64,000 nt of DNA, from assembly GCF_003339865.1 (NCBI RefSeq), contig NZ_QPKV01000001.1, forward strand, positions 220,574 to 284,573. Reading direction: 5' to 3'. The stretch is from Pedobacter chinensis. GTDB lineage: Bacteria > Bacteroidota > Bacteroidia > Sphingobacteriales > Sphingobacteriaceae. Numbering within the stretch: the stretch's first letter is position 1; the number at the start of each line of letters is the position of its first letter. The position numbers were made by a program, and so were the translations under genes. This document shows positions 26,839 to 34,520 of the stretch, piece after piece. The notes beneath the pieces were generated by a model that saw only the letters and a list, made by a program, of their open reading frames with translations, was not told the origin of the DNA and made no database searches.

Positions 26839-27764
26839 CTCAAGTTGCTAGTTAATATATAAAAAAGTAAGCATCAAAACAAAGAACTTTGGTTTACCAC
26901 AACTAAAGACCCCATGATGATGCTTACGAGTGATAAAATTATAGGAATATTTTGTTTTATAGATGATTTGTTGAAAACAAGCAATCATTATGAAGATGGT
27001 CGCAGACAGGTTAGCGACAGTGAGGTCATTACTACCGCTGTGGTTTCCTCATTATATTTTGGCGGGCATCAGGATAAAGCAAGGCAGTTTATGAAAATGA
27101 CAGGAATGGTGCCTGAGATGCTTGATAAAAGCCGTTTTAACCGTCGCTTACATTCCGTGGCTGAACTGATATACAGTCTGTTTATGCAGATTGGCCATTA
27201 TTTAAAGTATATCAGTTGTGAAATGAGTTATGTGTTGGACTCTTTTCCCGTTGCTGTATGTGATAATATCCGCATTTTGAATGCCCGAATATTGAAAGGT
27301 AAGCAATGGCATGGTAAGCAAACCAGTATGAGAAGATATTTTTATGGTGTAAAAGTTCAGTTATTGATTACCAAAGATGGCATCCCGGTTGAATTTGGCT
27401 TTGTTCCAGGCAGTGAACATGATGCACAGGCATTGAGAAAACTGCCTCTTGAACTGCCTGCTGAAAGCGAAGTGTTTGCAGATTCTGCTTATACCAACCA
27501 CGAAATCGAGGATCAATTAATGGAAACCGATCAGATCGCTTTAAAGGTACACCGCAAATCAAATGCAACAAGAAAAGACAGCGCAAGCGCTGCCTTTATT
27601 AAAGAATATATGCGTAAAAGGGTGGAAACAACGATCAGTGAGATTAAAGGATTGTTCCTTAGAAAGCTTCATGCTGTAACTTTCAAAGGATGGCTGTTGA
27701 AAATAACCTTGTTCATCTTCGCTTTTACGTTAAACAAAATAATACCTTAACTAACAACTTGAGT
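26838..27764 (+). mobile_element. Complete IS982-family insertion sequence
   Basis: 927-bp element. Left end ACTCAAGTTGCTAGTTAA (26838-26855) and right end TTAACTAACAACTTGAGT (27747-27764) are inverted repeats with 17 of 18 positions matching. TAATTA flanks both sides (26832-26837 and 27765-27770) and fits a 6-bp target duplication; because TAATTA is itself a palindrome, the boundary could shift. It holds one intact transposase gene that ends inside the right repeat. Intact ends, intact gene and visible duplication indicate a recent insertion. Confidence 0.88.
26914..27750 (+). CDS. IS982-family transposase
   Basis: 278-residue DDE transposase. Family wording: 'GRRQVSDSEVITTAVVSSLY' near the N-terminus, 'RFNRRLH' (about 71-77), first catalytic Asp region 'YVLDSFPVAVCDN' (about 106-118), 'YGVKVQLLITKDGIPVEF' (about 147-164), second Asp in 'VFADSAYTNHEIED', and the Glu region 'RVETTISEIKGLF'. 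The frame is unbroken. Three consecutive ATG codons at 26914-26922 leave the exact start open by two residues. Confidence 0.93.
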   Translation: MMMLTSDKIIGIFCFIDDLLKTSNHYEDGRRQVSDSEVITTAVVSSLYFGGHQDKARQFMKMTGMVPEMLDKSRFNRRLHSVAELIYSLFMQIGHYLKYISCEMSYVLDSFPVAVCDNIRILNARILKGKQWHGKQTSMRRYFYGVKVQLLITKDGIPVEFGFVPGSEHDAQALRKLPLELPAESEVFADSAYTNHEIEDQLMETDQIALKVHRKSNATRKDSASAAFIKEYMRKRVETTISEIKGLFLRKLHAVTFKGWLLKITLFIFAFTLNKIIP

Positions 27765-27859
27765 TAATTAGATAAACAGATTTATATTAATTTGGTTGAC
27801 TTGAAGATTCCTACCTGTAGTGGACGACATAATTAAATAGCTGAAAAATATTTATTTCA

Positions 27860-28885
27860 ACGTTGTCAACTTTCTTCCATAAAGTTTTACTCCAGAGTTG
27901 ACAACTTTCTTTCCCTGTGGCTATTAAAGTTGTCAACTCTTAAAACTGCCAATGCCCCATTTTTTAAGGTTGACATGTTTTGGAGTGTTTATATCCAGAG
28001 TTGACAACTTTCTTTCCCTATGGCTATTAAAGTTGTCAACTCTAAAACTGCCAGTACCCAGTTTTTAGGTTGACATGTTTTGGAGTTTTGTGGCATATCT
28101 ATTTAATTGGCGGTAGTGTTTATTTCCAGAGTTGACAACTTTCTTTCCCTGTGGCTATTAAAGTTGTCAACTCTTAAAACTGCCAATGTCCGTTTTTAGG
28201 GTTGACATGTTTTGGAGTTTTGTGTCATATCCATTTAATCGGCCATAGTGTTTATTTCCAGAGTTGACAACTTTCTTTCCCTGTGGCTATTAAAGTTGTC
28301 AACTCTTAAAACTGCCAATACCCGTTTTTAGGGTTGACATGTTTTGGAGTTTTGTGTCATATCCATTTAATCGGCCATAGTGTTTATTTCCAGAGTTGAC
28401 AACTTTCTTTCCCTGTGGCTATTAAAGTTGTCAACTCTTAAAACTGCCAATACCCGTTTTTAGGGTTGACATGTTTTGGGTTTTGTGTCATATCCATTTA
28501 ATCGGCCATAGTGTTTATTTCCAGAGTTGACAACTTTCTTTCCCTGTGGCTATTAAAGTTGTCAACTCTTAAAACTGCCAATCCCCAGTTTTTTATGGCT
28601 GACATGTTTTGGAGTTTTGTGTCATATCCATTTAATCGGCCATAGTGTTTATTTCCAGAGTTGACAACTTTCTTTCCCTATGGCTATTAAAGTTGTCAAC
28701 TCTAAAACTGCCAGTACTCAGTTTTTTAGGGTTGACATGTTTTGGAGTTTTGTGTCATATCCATTTAATCGGCCATAGTGTTTATTCCCAGAGTTGACAA
28801 CTTTCTTTCCCTGTGGCTATTAAAGTTGTCAACTCTAAAACAGCCAGTACCCAGTTTTTTTAGGGTTGACATGTTTTGGAGTTCT
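27860..28885 (+). repeat. Tandem array 1: eight palindromic repeats
   Basis: Eight units begin at 27895, 27998, 28129, 28261, 28393, 28524, 28658 and 28791, mostly 131-134 bp apart. Each starts with a 45-bp palindrome: GAGTTGACAACTTT, a 17-base loop (CTTTCCCTGTGGCTATT), then AAAGTTGTCAACTC. A spacer of about 87 bases follows, with GGGTTGACATGTTTTGGAG and TTTAATCGGCCATAGTG. A partial unit lies before the first. Units 2 and 7 share the variants CCCTATGG and ACTGCCAGTAC. No open reading frame runs through it. It fills the gap between the IS element and the CarH-like gene. Confidence 0.95.
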
Positions 28886-28922
28886 AAAGTGGTTAATTTT
28901 TTTAAAAAACTTTTAACAATTC

Positions 28923-28960
28923 TTTTTGTTTAGATTTTATTGAATATATTTAAACAAAAA
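28923..28960 (+). promoter_or_regulatory. Inverted repeat over the start of the CarH-like gene (possible operator)
   Basis: TTTTTGTTTA (28923-28932) and TAAACAAAAA (28951-28960) are perfect 10-bp inverted arms 18 bases apart. The right arm contacts the ATG at 28960. TAGATTTT at 28931 is near the TAnnTTTG box. MerR-type regulators usually bind such dyads at their own promoters, so autoregulation is plausible. Confidence 0.5.
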
Positions 28961-29847
28961 TGATTTATACTATTTCAGATCTTGAACAACTTTCGGGCAT
29001 TCAATCTCATACGATAAGGATCTGGGAGCAAAGGTATAATGCCTTAAAACCTATGCGCTCGCAAGGTAACACCCGGTTATATGATGATAATCAATTAAAA
29101 AGATTATTAAATATTGCCAGCTTAAATCGATCTGGCTTAAAAATTTCGAAAATTTGTAGCTTATCCGATCAGGCAGTTGATGAGCTGCTGGATAAGCAAC
29201 ATGATTACCATTCAAACGATGAATTAGCTGAATTTTATGTTTCCAGATTAATAAAGCATGGCTTAGAGTTTAATGACTTTTCATTCAATACCTTGTTAGA
29301 TGAGTGCATTTCAAGGATAGGTATCCCTCCAACCTACAAAAGAGTGATATATCCTTTGCTTGTCCGGTTAGGTTTAATGTGGCGTAAAGATGATATTTGT
29401 CCTGCGCATGAACATTTTATGTCTAACCTTATACGGCAGAAACTTTTTGCCGCAATAAATAACTTTCCCAATGAAAATGCCGAAGCAAAAACATGGGTGC
29501 TTTTTTTGCCTGAAGATGAAGATCATGATATAGGGTTAATCTTTGCCAATTACATGTTAAGAACATATAAACAAAAGGTTATTTATTTAGGAAGTAAAGT
29601 ACCCATTAACTCTATTGAAGCCGTGTTTTCTACAGTTGATGTAGATTACTTGTTGTTATTTATGGTAAGATCCAGATTGGCAGATTCAGCCCAAAAATAT
29701 ATTGATCAATTATCAGAAATATGCAAATCAGCAAAAATACACTTAGCAGGTAACAGCTCAGTGATTGAGAAATTAAAAAATATAGATCACATCAACTGGT
29801 TTAAAACGCTTGATGAGTTTGAAAAATCAATTCAAAACCCAATTTAA
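28960..29847 (+). CDS. CarH/LitR-like MerR regulator with B12-binding domain
   Basis: 295 residues. The N-terminal MerR helix-turn-helix (1-70) has 'YTISDLEQLSGIQSHTIRIW' and 'LKPMRSQGNTRLYDD'. A helical bundle (about 85-165) carries W141 and E151-H152, i.e. W-x9-EH as in CarH, where these residues surround the adenosyl group of cobalamin. The Rossmann-like B12 domain (about 175-290) has E187-x-H189-x-x-G192, matching the (E/D)xHxxG motif whose His ligates cobalt. CarH proteins repress carotenoid genes in the dark and release DNA when light breaks the cobalt-carbon bond. crtB follows after one base and idi after that, so that role fits. Light response here is inference. Confidence 0.9.
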   Translation: MIYTISDLEQLSGIQSHTIRIWEQRYNALKPMRSQGNTRLYDDNQLKRLLNIASLNRSGLKISKICSLSDQAVDELLDKQHDYHSNDELAEFYVSRLIKHGLEFNDFSFNTLLDECISRIGIPPTYKRVIYPLLVRLGLMWRKDDICPAHEHFMSNLIRQKLFAAINNFPNENAEAKTWVLFLPEDEDHDIGLIFANYMLRTYKQKVIYLGSKVPINSIEAVFSTVDVDYLLLFMVRSRLADSAQKYIDQLSEICKSAKIHLAGNSSVIEKLKNIDHINWFKTLDEFEKSIQNPI

Positions 29848-29848
29848 A

Positions 29849-30685
29849 ATGAAAGAAATATTTGATCAATTATCTGCTAACTGTAGCAAACTTACCACTA
29901 CAAGTTATAGTACAAGTTTCTCTTTCGGGATTTACTTTTTGGGAAAAGAATTGCGTCAGCCGATATATTCTATCTATGGTTTTGTTCGTTTAGCGGATGA
30001 AATTGTTGATAGTTTCCATAATTATGACAAAAAATACCTGCTTAATAAATTTAAAGAAGATACCTTTGAAGCAATTGAGTTAGGAATTAGCTTAAATCCT
30101 GTTCTGAATTCTTTTCAAAAAGTGGTTAATGAATTTGGGATTGATCATAAACTGATTGATCTGTTCTTAAAAAGCATGGAGATGGATCTGGAAGCAAAAG
30201 ATTATACCCAGGATTTGTACAATGAATATATTTTGGGCTCAGCTGAAGTGGTTGGTCTGATGTGTTTAAAGGTTTTTACCAACGGGGATGAATTGGAGTA
30301 TAAACGCTTAAAACCTTATGCAATGAAACTTGGCTCCGCATTCCAGAAAGTTAATTTTCTGCGTGATGTGAAAGCAGATCATCTATCATTAAATCGTAAT
30401 TATTTTCCAAACGTTAATTTAGCGGCCTTTTGTGATAATGAAAAAAGAGAAATTGAGCGAGAGATTGAATGTGAATTTGAAGAGGCTCTGGTTGGGATAA
30501 AAATGCTTCCTTTGAGCTCGAGAAACGGGGTTTATTTATCTTATATCTATTACAAGAAACTTTTTAACAAGATCAAGGAACTGAGTGCTGAAAAAATTAT
30601 GACTAAGCGGATACGGATAGCTAATCATCATAAAATACGATTGATGTTTGATTCCATGATCCGTCATAAATTAAATGTGATTTAA
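29849..30685 (+). CDS. crtB: Phytoene synthase (squalene/phytoene synthase family)
   Basis: Joins two geranylgeranyl diphosphates to phytoene, the first committed carotenoid step. First Asp-rich motif 'RLADEIVD' (D50, E51, D54), second 'NFLRDVKAD' (R172, D173, D177), followed by 'RNYFPNVN'. The 278-residue length fits. I start at the ATG one base after the carH-like stop; a longer frame from 29810 lies inside that gene. No phytoene desaturase or cyclase is in the window, so the rest of the pathway is elsewhere. Squalene-type activity is possible but less likely in this context. Confidence 0.9.
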   Translation: MKEIFDQLSANCSKLTTTSYSTSFSFGIYFLGKELRQPIYSIYGFVRLADEIVDSFHNYDKKYLLNKFKEDTFEAIELGISLNPVLNSFQKVVNEFGIDHKLIDLFLKSMEMDLEAKDYTQDLYNEYILGSAEVVGLMCLKVFTNGDELEYKRLKPYAMKLGSAFQKVNFLRDVKADHLSLNRNYFPNVNLAAFCDNEKREIEREIECEFEEALVGIKMLPLSSRNGVYLSYIYYKKLFNKIKELSAEKIMTKRIRIANHHKIRLMFDSMIRHKLNVI

Positions 30686-30689
30686 ATTA

Positions 30690-31214
30690 ATGAAAGAATA
30701 TGTAATACTTGTAGATAAAAATGATCTGTTTACGGGTAAAATGGAAAAATTAGAGGCACATCAAAAAGGCTTGCTTCATCGTGCATTTTCAATTTTTATT
30801 TTCAATGATAACAATGAGCTGCTCCTTCAACAACGGGCTAATAATAAATATCATTCTGGTGGTTTATGGACAAATACATGCTGTAGCCACCCACGCATGG
30901 GAGAAAGTAATTTAGAAGCTGCAAGAAGAAGATTAAAGGAAGAAATGGGGTTAGAGTGTGAACTGCATTATGCATTTAATTTTTTATACAAAGCTGATTT
31001 TGACAGTGGATTGACCGAGCATGAATTGGATCATGTTTTCTTTGGCAAATCAAATGAAGTTCCTGAAATTAATGAAGAGGAGGTAGAAAGTTATAAGTAT
31101 ATTGATTTAGAATCACTTAAAATTGATATTGGTAACCATCCTGAACGTTATACACCTTGGCTTAAAATATGCTTGGATAAGGTTATCGAACATACCGAAA
31201 ATATCATTCAATAA
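30690..31214 (+). CDS. idi: Isopentenyl-diphosphate delta-isomerase, type I
   Basis: Interconverts isopentenyl and dimethylallyl diphosphate. Nudix-fold protein of 174 residues with 'LWTNTCCSHPRMGE' (catalytic Cys about 65), 'AARRRLKEEMGLEC' as the degenerate Nudix helix, and 'ELDHVF' with the catalytic Glu region (about 112-117). It starts four bases after crtB and is the third gene of the putative CarH-controlled unit. It supplies allylic diphosphate for carotenoids. Confidence 0.94.
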   Translation: MKEYVILVDKNDLFTGKMEKLEAHQKGLLHRAFSIFIFNDNNELLLQQRANNKYHSGGLWTNTCCSHPRMGESNLEAARRRLKEEMGLECELHYAFNFLYKADFDSGLTEHELDHVFFGKSNEVPEINEEEVESYKYIDLESLKIDIGNHPERYTPWLKICLDKVIEHTENIIQ

Positions 31215-31217
31215 AAA

Positions 31218-31247
31218 ACGGGCATACAGCCTAAGCCATATACCCGT
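31218..31247 (+). terminator. Possible terminator of the crtB-idi unit
   Basis: ACGGGCATA and TATACCCGT pair with one mismatch right after the idi stop. An A-run precedes and no T-run follows, so it is weak. The remaining bases to 31483 are AT-rich with nothing else visible. Confidence 0.35.
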
Positions 31248-31483
31248 ATCTAAATTAACGCTCTCGAGGACAAATATAATACTAGTTTATATATTTCCTA
31301 ATAGTTTAACATTTCTTTTACTTTAAAATTATACTTTCTCTATGTAGTTAGCAATTTCATTTTTTTTTAATGAATTGATTTTCAGCATTTTAATTTAAGT
31401 CATTGATGGTTTGATTTTTTATTAACATCTATTAGGACAGCACTTGTATTTTAGGATAAGCAGGAAACAATGCTTTAAATTAA

Positions 31484-32221
31484 TTATTCATATTTTTTCT
31501 GGCACTTTACACAATAATATGTCTGCCTGTGTGTTTTTCCCAATTCTTCCTTTATAATCGGGTGGCCATTTGCGCATTCAGTTTGGTGGTAAACTTTCCA
31601 ATTTCTACTTAACTTATTTTCTTTTTTCCATTCCAAGAAATCAAAACTATACTGTCGGGCTTCTTTAACTAATTCTTTTAGTTTGGCTGGTGGCAGGTTC
31701 TCAATTTTGCTTAAAGGATGAATACGGGTGCGATAGAGTACCTCGTTCTTGATAATGTTGCCAACTCCGGAAAAAATGTGCTGGTTTAACAGAACATCGC
31801 ATACTGCAGCGTCAGGAATTTCTTTTAGCTTTTTAATGGCCAATTTACTATCCCATTCATCAGACATGACATCCACTTTCCAATCGTAATGTTGATTAAT
31901 ATCACCCTCAAGCAGATCAATTTTACAAGTATAAAAATTTAGCTGATCTTTTTTAAAAGTAAGACCAAGTTTTAAAGGCGTTGTCTTTGTATCGTTAATT
32001 AAATAAGTGCCAAATAGCATAAAGTGAATCCGAATGGTAAAATCTTCAAAACAAATGAGAAAATGTTTACCCCAGCTTTTGAAATCTTTGATTTTCTGAT
32101 GGATAACTATGTTTTTATCAATGGTTTTTACATTTCCTGAAACGCCCAAAACTTCAGAATTATTCAAATGAAGGTTTTTTACCAGGTCTTTTAATATTAC
32201 AATTGATGGTCCTTCAGGCAT
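31484..32221 (-). CDS. Fpg/Nei family DNA glycosylase (endonuclease VIII-like)
   Basis: Bifunctional glycosylase/AP lyase for oxidised bases. The N-terminus 'MPEGPSIVILKDLV' supplies the catalytic Pro2 and Glu3. The conserved Lys is in 'SWGKHFLICF' (about 50-59). The helix-two-turn-helix has 'HIFSGVGNIIKNEVLYRTRIHP' split over about 148-169. The zinc finger reads 'YHQTECANGHPI' then 'YYCVKCQKKY', an unusual first half. At 245 residues it is slightly short. It follows the KTSC gene by one base. Confidence 0.9.
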   Translation of the reverse strand: MPEGPSIVILKDLVKNLHLNNSEVLGVSGNVKTIDKNIVIHQKIKDFKSWGKHFLICFEDFTIRIHFMLFGTYLINDTKTTPLKLGLTFKKDQLNFYTCKIDLLEGDINQHYDWKVDVMSDEWDSKLAIKKLKEIPDAAVCDVLLNQHIFSGVGNIIKNEVLYRTRIHPLSKIENLPPAKLKELVKEARQYSFDFLEWKKENKLSRNWKVYHQTECANGHPIIKEELGKTHRQTYYCVKCQKKYE

Positions 32222-32222
32222 G

Positions 32223-32423
32223 TTATTCTTCTACTTTTTGAAACTTGTACTTATCTTTAATGTAATGGTTAAAATATCTTCCTTTGGAACCAGCAGCTTT
32301 GAGCATATTAAACACCTTTTGTGGTACACCTTTGTACTGATAAACCATTCCTGTAACAAAAGTTATTTGGAGAGATTTAGCATCAGCATCATAACTAAAG
32401 TGATTAATGACAGATGAAGGCAT
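32223..32423 (-). CDS. KTSC domain protein
   Basis: 66-residue protein of the KTSC family: 'VINHFSYDADAKSLQITF', 'VYQYKGVPQKVFNMLKAAGS', 'GRYFNHYIKDKY'. These small domains are named after a Lys-tRNA-synthetase-fused version and have no settled function. It is cotranslated with the glycosylase gene (one base between stop and next ATG), hinting at a nucleic-acid role. Confidence 0.88.
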   Translation of the reverse strand: MPSSVINHFSYDADAKSLQITFVTGMVYQYKGVPQKVFNMLKAAGSKGRYFNHYIKDKYKFQKVEE

Positions 32424-32467
32424 ATCTTAAAAATATACTTTTAAAACACTGGACCAATTAAATAGTT

Positions 32468-32848
32468 TCAGTCTCCTTTAAGTTCAGATTCTTCTTTTTC
32501 AGCACGGATTTTCTCTTTTTTAAGATCAATTCTGATGATATTATAAATGCTCATGTAAACATTGGCAATCCACACGATAGCAAAAAAAGCAATGATATAG
32601 CCACGCCAATCAAGGTAGAGCAGTTTAAAATTGGTAATAAAAAGAATAAGTATGGTTACGTAATGACTAAAACAATACTCGCAGGTAAATACATAAAAGA
32701 ACTTACGTTTAACCAGCCGACTGCCATTTTTTGACCTGTCAATACAAAATTCTCTGGCCTCTCTAAAAATCTCTTCTTTAGTAACGGTCCAGGCTATACA
32801 AGCTACAGGTAATGCTAAAACAAACAAATAATAAATGTGTGATTCCAT
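32468..32848 (-). CDS. Small inner-membrane protein with CxxC-x2-H motif
   Basis: 126 residues. Membrane segments at about 4-22, 57-75 and 80-102. Between the first and second is 'FFYVFTCEYCFSHYVT', a CEYC-FSH motif at the membrane edge, reminiscent of DUF1360-type membrane proteins, but I do not claim membership. The C-terminal 20 residues are highly charged (KKEKIRAEKEESELK). Transcribed towards the KTSC/glycosylase pair, 44 bases away. Function unknown. Confidence 0.7.
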   Translation of the reverse strand: MESHIYYLFVLALPVACIAWTVTKEEIFREAREFCIDRSKNGSRLVKRKFFYVFTCEYCFSHYVTILILFITNFKLLYLDWRGYIIAFFAIVWIANVYMSIYNIIRIDLKKEKIRAEKEESELKGD

Positions 32849-32953
32849 AAGTTGAACCTTTTAAATACAACCTTTAACCTCATAAAATGTTTAAACAAAG
32901 GTGTAAACATTTTGCGGTGATATATGTTAAATTAAATCTAACCACTAATTAAT

Positions 32954-33142
32954 ATGGAAAGATCAGAAATCATATCTCTACTTGAGGTAATCAATCAGCA
33001 AGTTAGTTCTTCAATTTTAGGTGGAATGGAAGAAGATTATGAAGAATTGGAAAGCATGGGTTTAATCAAAATAAATCGCGATGATGTACAGTGGTCAGCA
33101 GCGATGACACCAGCAGGAAATGCCTATTTAGGGCACGACTAG
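32954..33142 (+). CDS. 62-residue protein of unknown function
   Basis: Starts 'MERSEIISLLEVINQQ', has a Gly-Gly turn and ends 'SAAMTPAGNAYLGHD'. The second half, 'LESMGLIKINRDDVQWSAAM' onward, has the cadence of a winged-helix wing ('LTPAGRAYL' type), so a small DNA-binding-like fold is possible. It stands alone, divergent from the membrane protein gene at 32848. Confidence 0.6.
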   Translation: MERSEIISLLEVINQQVSSSILGGMEEDYEELESMGLIKINRDDVQWSAAMTPAGNAYLGHD

Positions 33143-33190
33143 TCACTACCCTCTGCCAAAATCTTTACAAAATTATTGATATAATTCTGC

Positions 33191-33198
33191 TAAATTTG
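33191..33198 (+). promoter_or_regulatory. -7 promoter box of the HipA-like/DUF3037 pair
   Basis: TAAATTTG, an exact TAnnTTTG match 45 bases before the ATG at 33244. Confidence 0.45.
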
Positions 33199-33243
33199 TG
33201 GCAGGTTTAGAAATGCGCATGGTTTGCAACTGTCTTTCTAATC

Positions 33244-34041
33244 ATGCTTATGAACGATTTTCAACTTAGAACAGTTAATGTTACCCGGTATGTTACGCCC
33301 TTACGTGAGGGAGGTTCTATGCCTGCAATTGCAGAAGCTGATGATAATTTTCTTTATGTTCTTAAATTCAGGGGAGCGGGACAAGGTGCAAGGGCGCTGA
33401 TTGCTGAATTGATTGGCGGGGAAATTGCCCGGATTTTAGGATTGCGGGTGCCGGAATTGGTTTTTGCCAATTTGGATGAGGCCTTTGGCAGAACGGAACC
33501 TGACGAAGAAATCCAGGACTTACTGAAGGCGAGTGTTGGATTAAACCTGGCACTTCACTATTTGTCGGGGGCGATTACATTTGATCCGACAGTTACCACA
33601 GTCGATGCTAAACTGGCATCGCAAATTGTTTGGTTAGACTGTTTTTTAACCAATATGGACCGCACTTGCCGAAACACCAATATGTTGCTTTGGCATAAAG
33701 AATTGTGGTTAATTGATCATGGAGCATCATTATATTTTCATCATTCATGGCAAAATTGGAAAGAACAGGCTGTAAGACCGTTTTTCTTGGTTAAAGATCA
33801 TGTGTTATTACCCTGGGCATCTGAGTTAGATACTGTAGATCAGGAATTTCGTTCCATTCTTAATGCTGAGAAAATTAAGGCCGTTATTAATTTAATTCCA
33901 GATGATTGGCTGAAAGCCGAAACTAATTTTGAAGACAATAATGCCCATCGCGAAGCTTACGCTTACTTTTTAGAAACGCGTTTAGCACATTCTGATATAT
34001 TTTTAAAAGAAGCACAGCATGCAAGAGAGATTCTTATTTGA
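33244..34041 (+). CDS. HipA-like kinase family protein
   Basis: 265 residues related to the C-terminal kinase core of HipA. Nucleotide-binding strand 'FLYVLKFRGAGQGARALIAE' (about 36-55), catalytic loop 'NMDRTCRNTNML' (D139, N144 or N146) and metal-binding 'LIDHGASL' (D158). It lacks the HipA N-terminal domain and there is no HipB partner; instead a DUF3037 gene overlaps its last 23 bases, a pairing I recall as common in Bacteroidota. The start could be two codons later (33250). Visibly more G/C-rich than its neighbours. Target unknown. Confidence 0.82.
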   Translation: MLMNDFQLRTVNVTRYVTPLREGGSMPAIAEADDNFLYVLKFRGAGQGARALIAELIGGEIARILGLRVPELVFANLDEAFGRTEPDEEIQDLLKASVGLNLALHYLSGAITFDPTVTTVDAKLASQIVWLDCFLTNMDRTCRNTNMLLWHKELWLIDHGASLYFHHSWQNWKEQAVRPFFLVKDHVLLPWASELDTVDQEFRSILNAEKIKAVINLIPDDWLKAETNFEDNNAHREAYAYFLETRLAHSDIFLKEAQHAREILI

Positions 34042-34402
34042 GTATGCCGTGATTCGCGTGATGCCCAGGGTAGAACGTGAGGAGTTTCTGAATGTCGGTA
34101 TTATTTTGTTTTGTGCCAAAAAGAAATTTTTACAAAGCATTTTTGTATTAAATGAGCCTAAAATCAAGGCTTTTTCAGCAGATATTGATATCGAAGAGCT
34201 TAAAGCAAATCTTAGCGCTTTTGAAAGGATCAGTGCCGGATCAAAAGGCTCCGGGCCGATCGGGCAATATGATCAGGCATCGCGCTTCAGGTGGCTCACG
34301 GCAACCAGGAGCACAGTGGTTCAATGCTCAAAAGTGCATCCAGGCTTTAGCGCAGACCCGCATGAAACCTTGTTGAGGTTATACCAGGAATTGGTTTTGT
34401 AA
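34019..34402 (+). CDS. DUF3037 domain protein
   Basis: 127 residues. 'FEYAVIRVMPRVEREEFLNV' and 'GIILFC' at the N-terminus are the DUF3037 signature. The C-terminal half ('ASRFRWLTATRSTVVQ') is basic. The gene overlaps the HipA-like gene by 23 bases, so translation is coupled and the two probably act together. Function unknown. Same raised G/C content as the partner, which points to shared origin. Confidence 0.84.
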   Translation: MQERFLFEYAVIRVMPRVEREEFLNVGIILFCAKKKFLQSIFVLNEPKIKAFSADIDIEELKANLSAFERISAGSKGSGPIGQYDQASRFRWLTATRSTVVQCSKVHPGFSADPHETLLRLYQELVL

Positions 34403-34454
34403 ATTAAAAACAATTATTTTCTAATAATTCCAATTTCCCAGTAAATAATTATAC

Positions 34455-34510
34455 AATTAACCAATTAACCAATTAACCAATTAACCAATTTCCCATTTAA
34501 CCAATTAACC
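34455..34510 (+). repeat. Octamer microsatellite AATTAACC, seven units
   Basis: Four exact AATTAACC copies, then AATTTCCC, ATTTAACC and one exact copy. It ends 10 bases before the TTG start of the helicase gene, so it lies in the leader. No gene in the gap 34403-34520. Confidence 0.9.
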
Positions 34511-34520
34511 AGTTTTTCTC

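Noticed and set aside
27860..28885. CRISPR array
   Set aside because: The repeats are regular, but the 'spacers' are near-identical to each other and long, and no cas genes are nearby. It is a tandem repeat.
31123..31326. 67-residue gene after idi
   Set aside because: It overlaps the end of idi in another frame and has no protein-like features.
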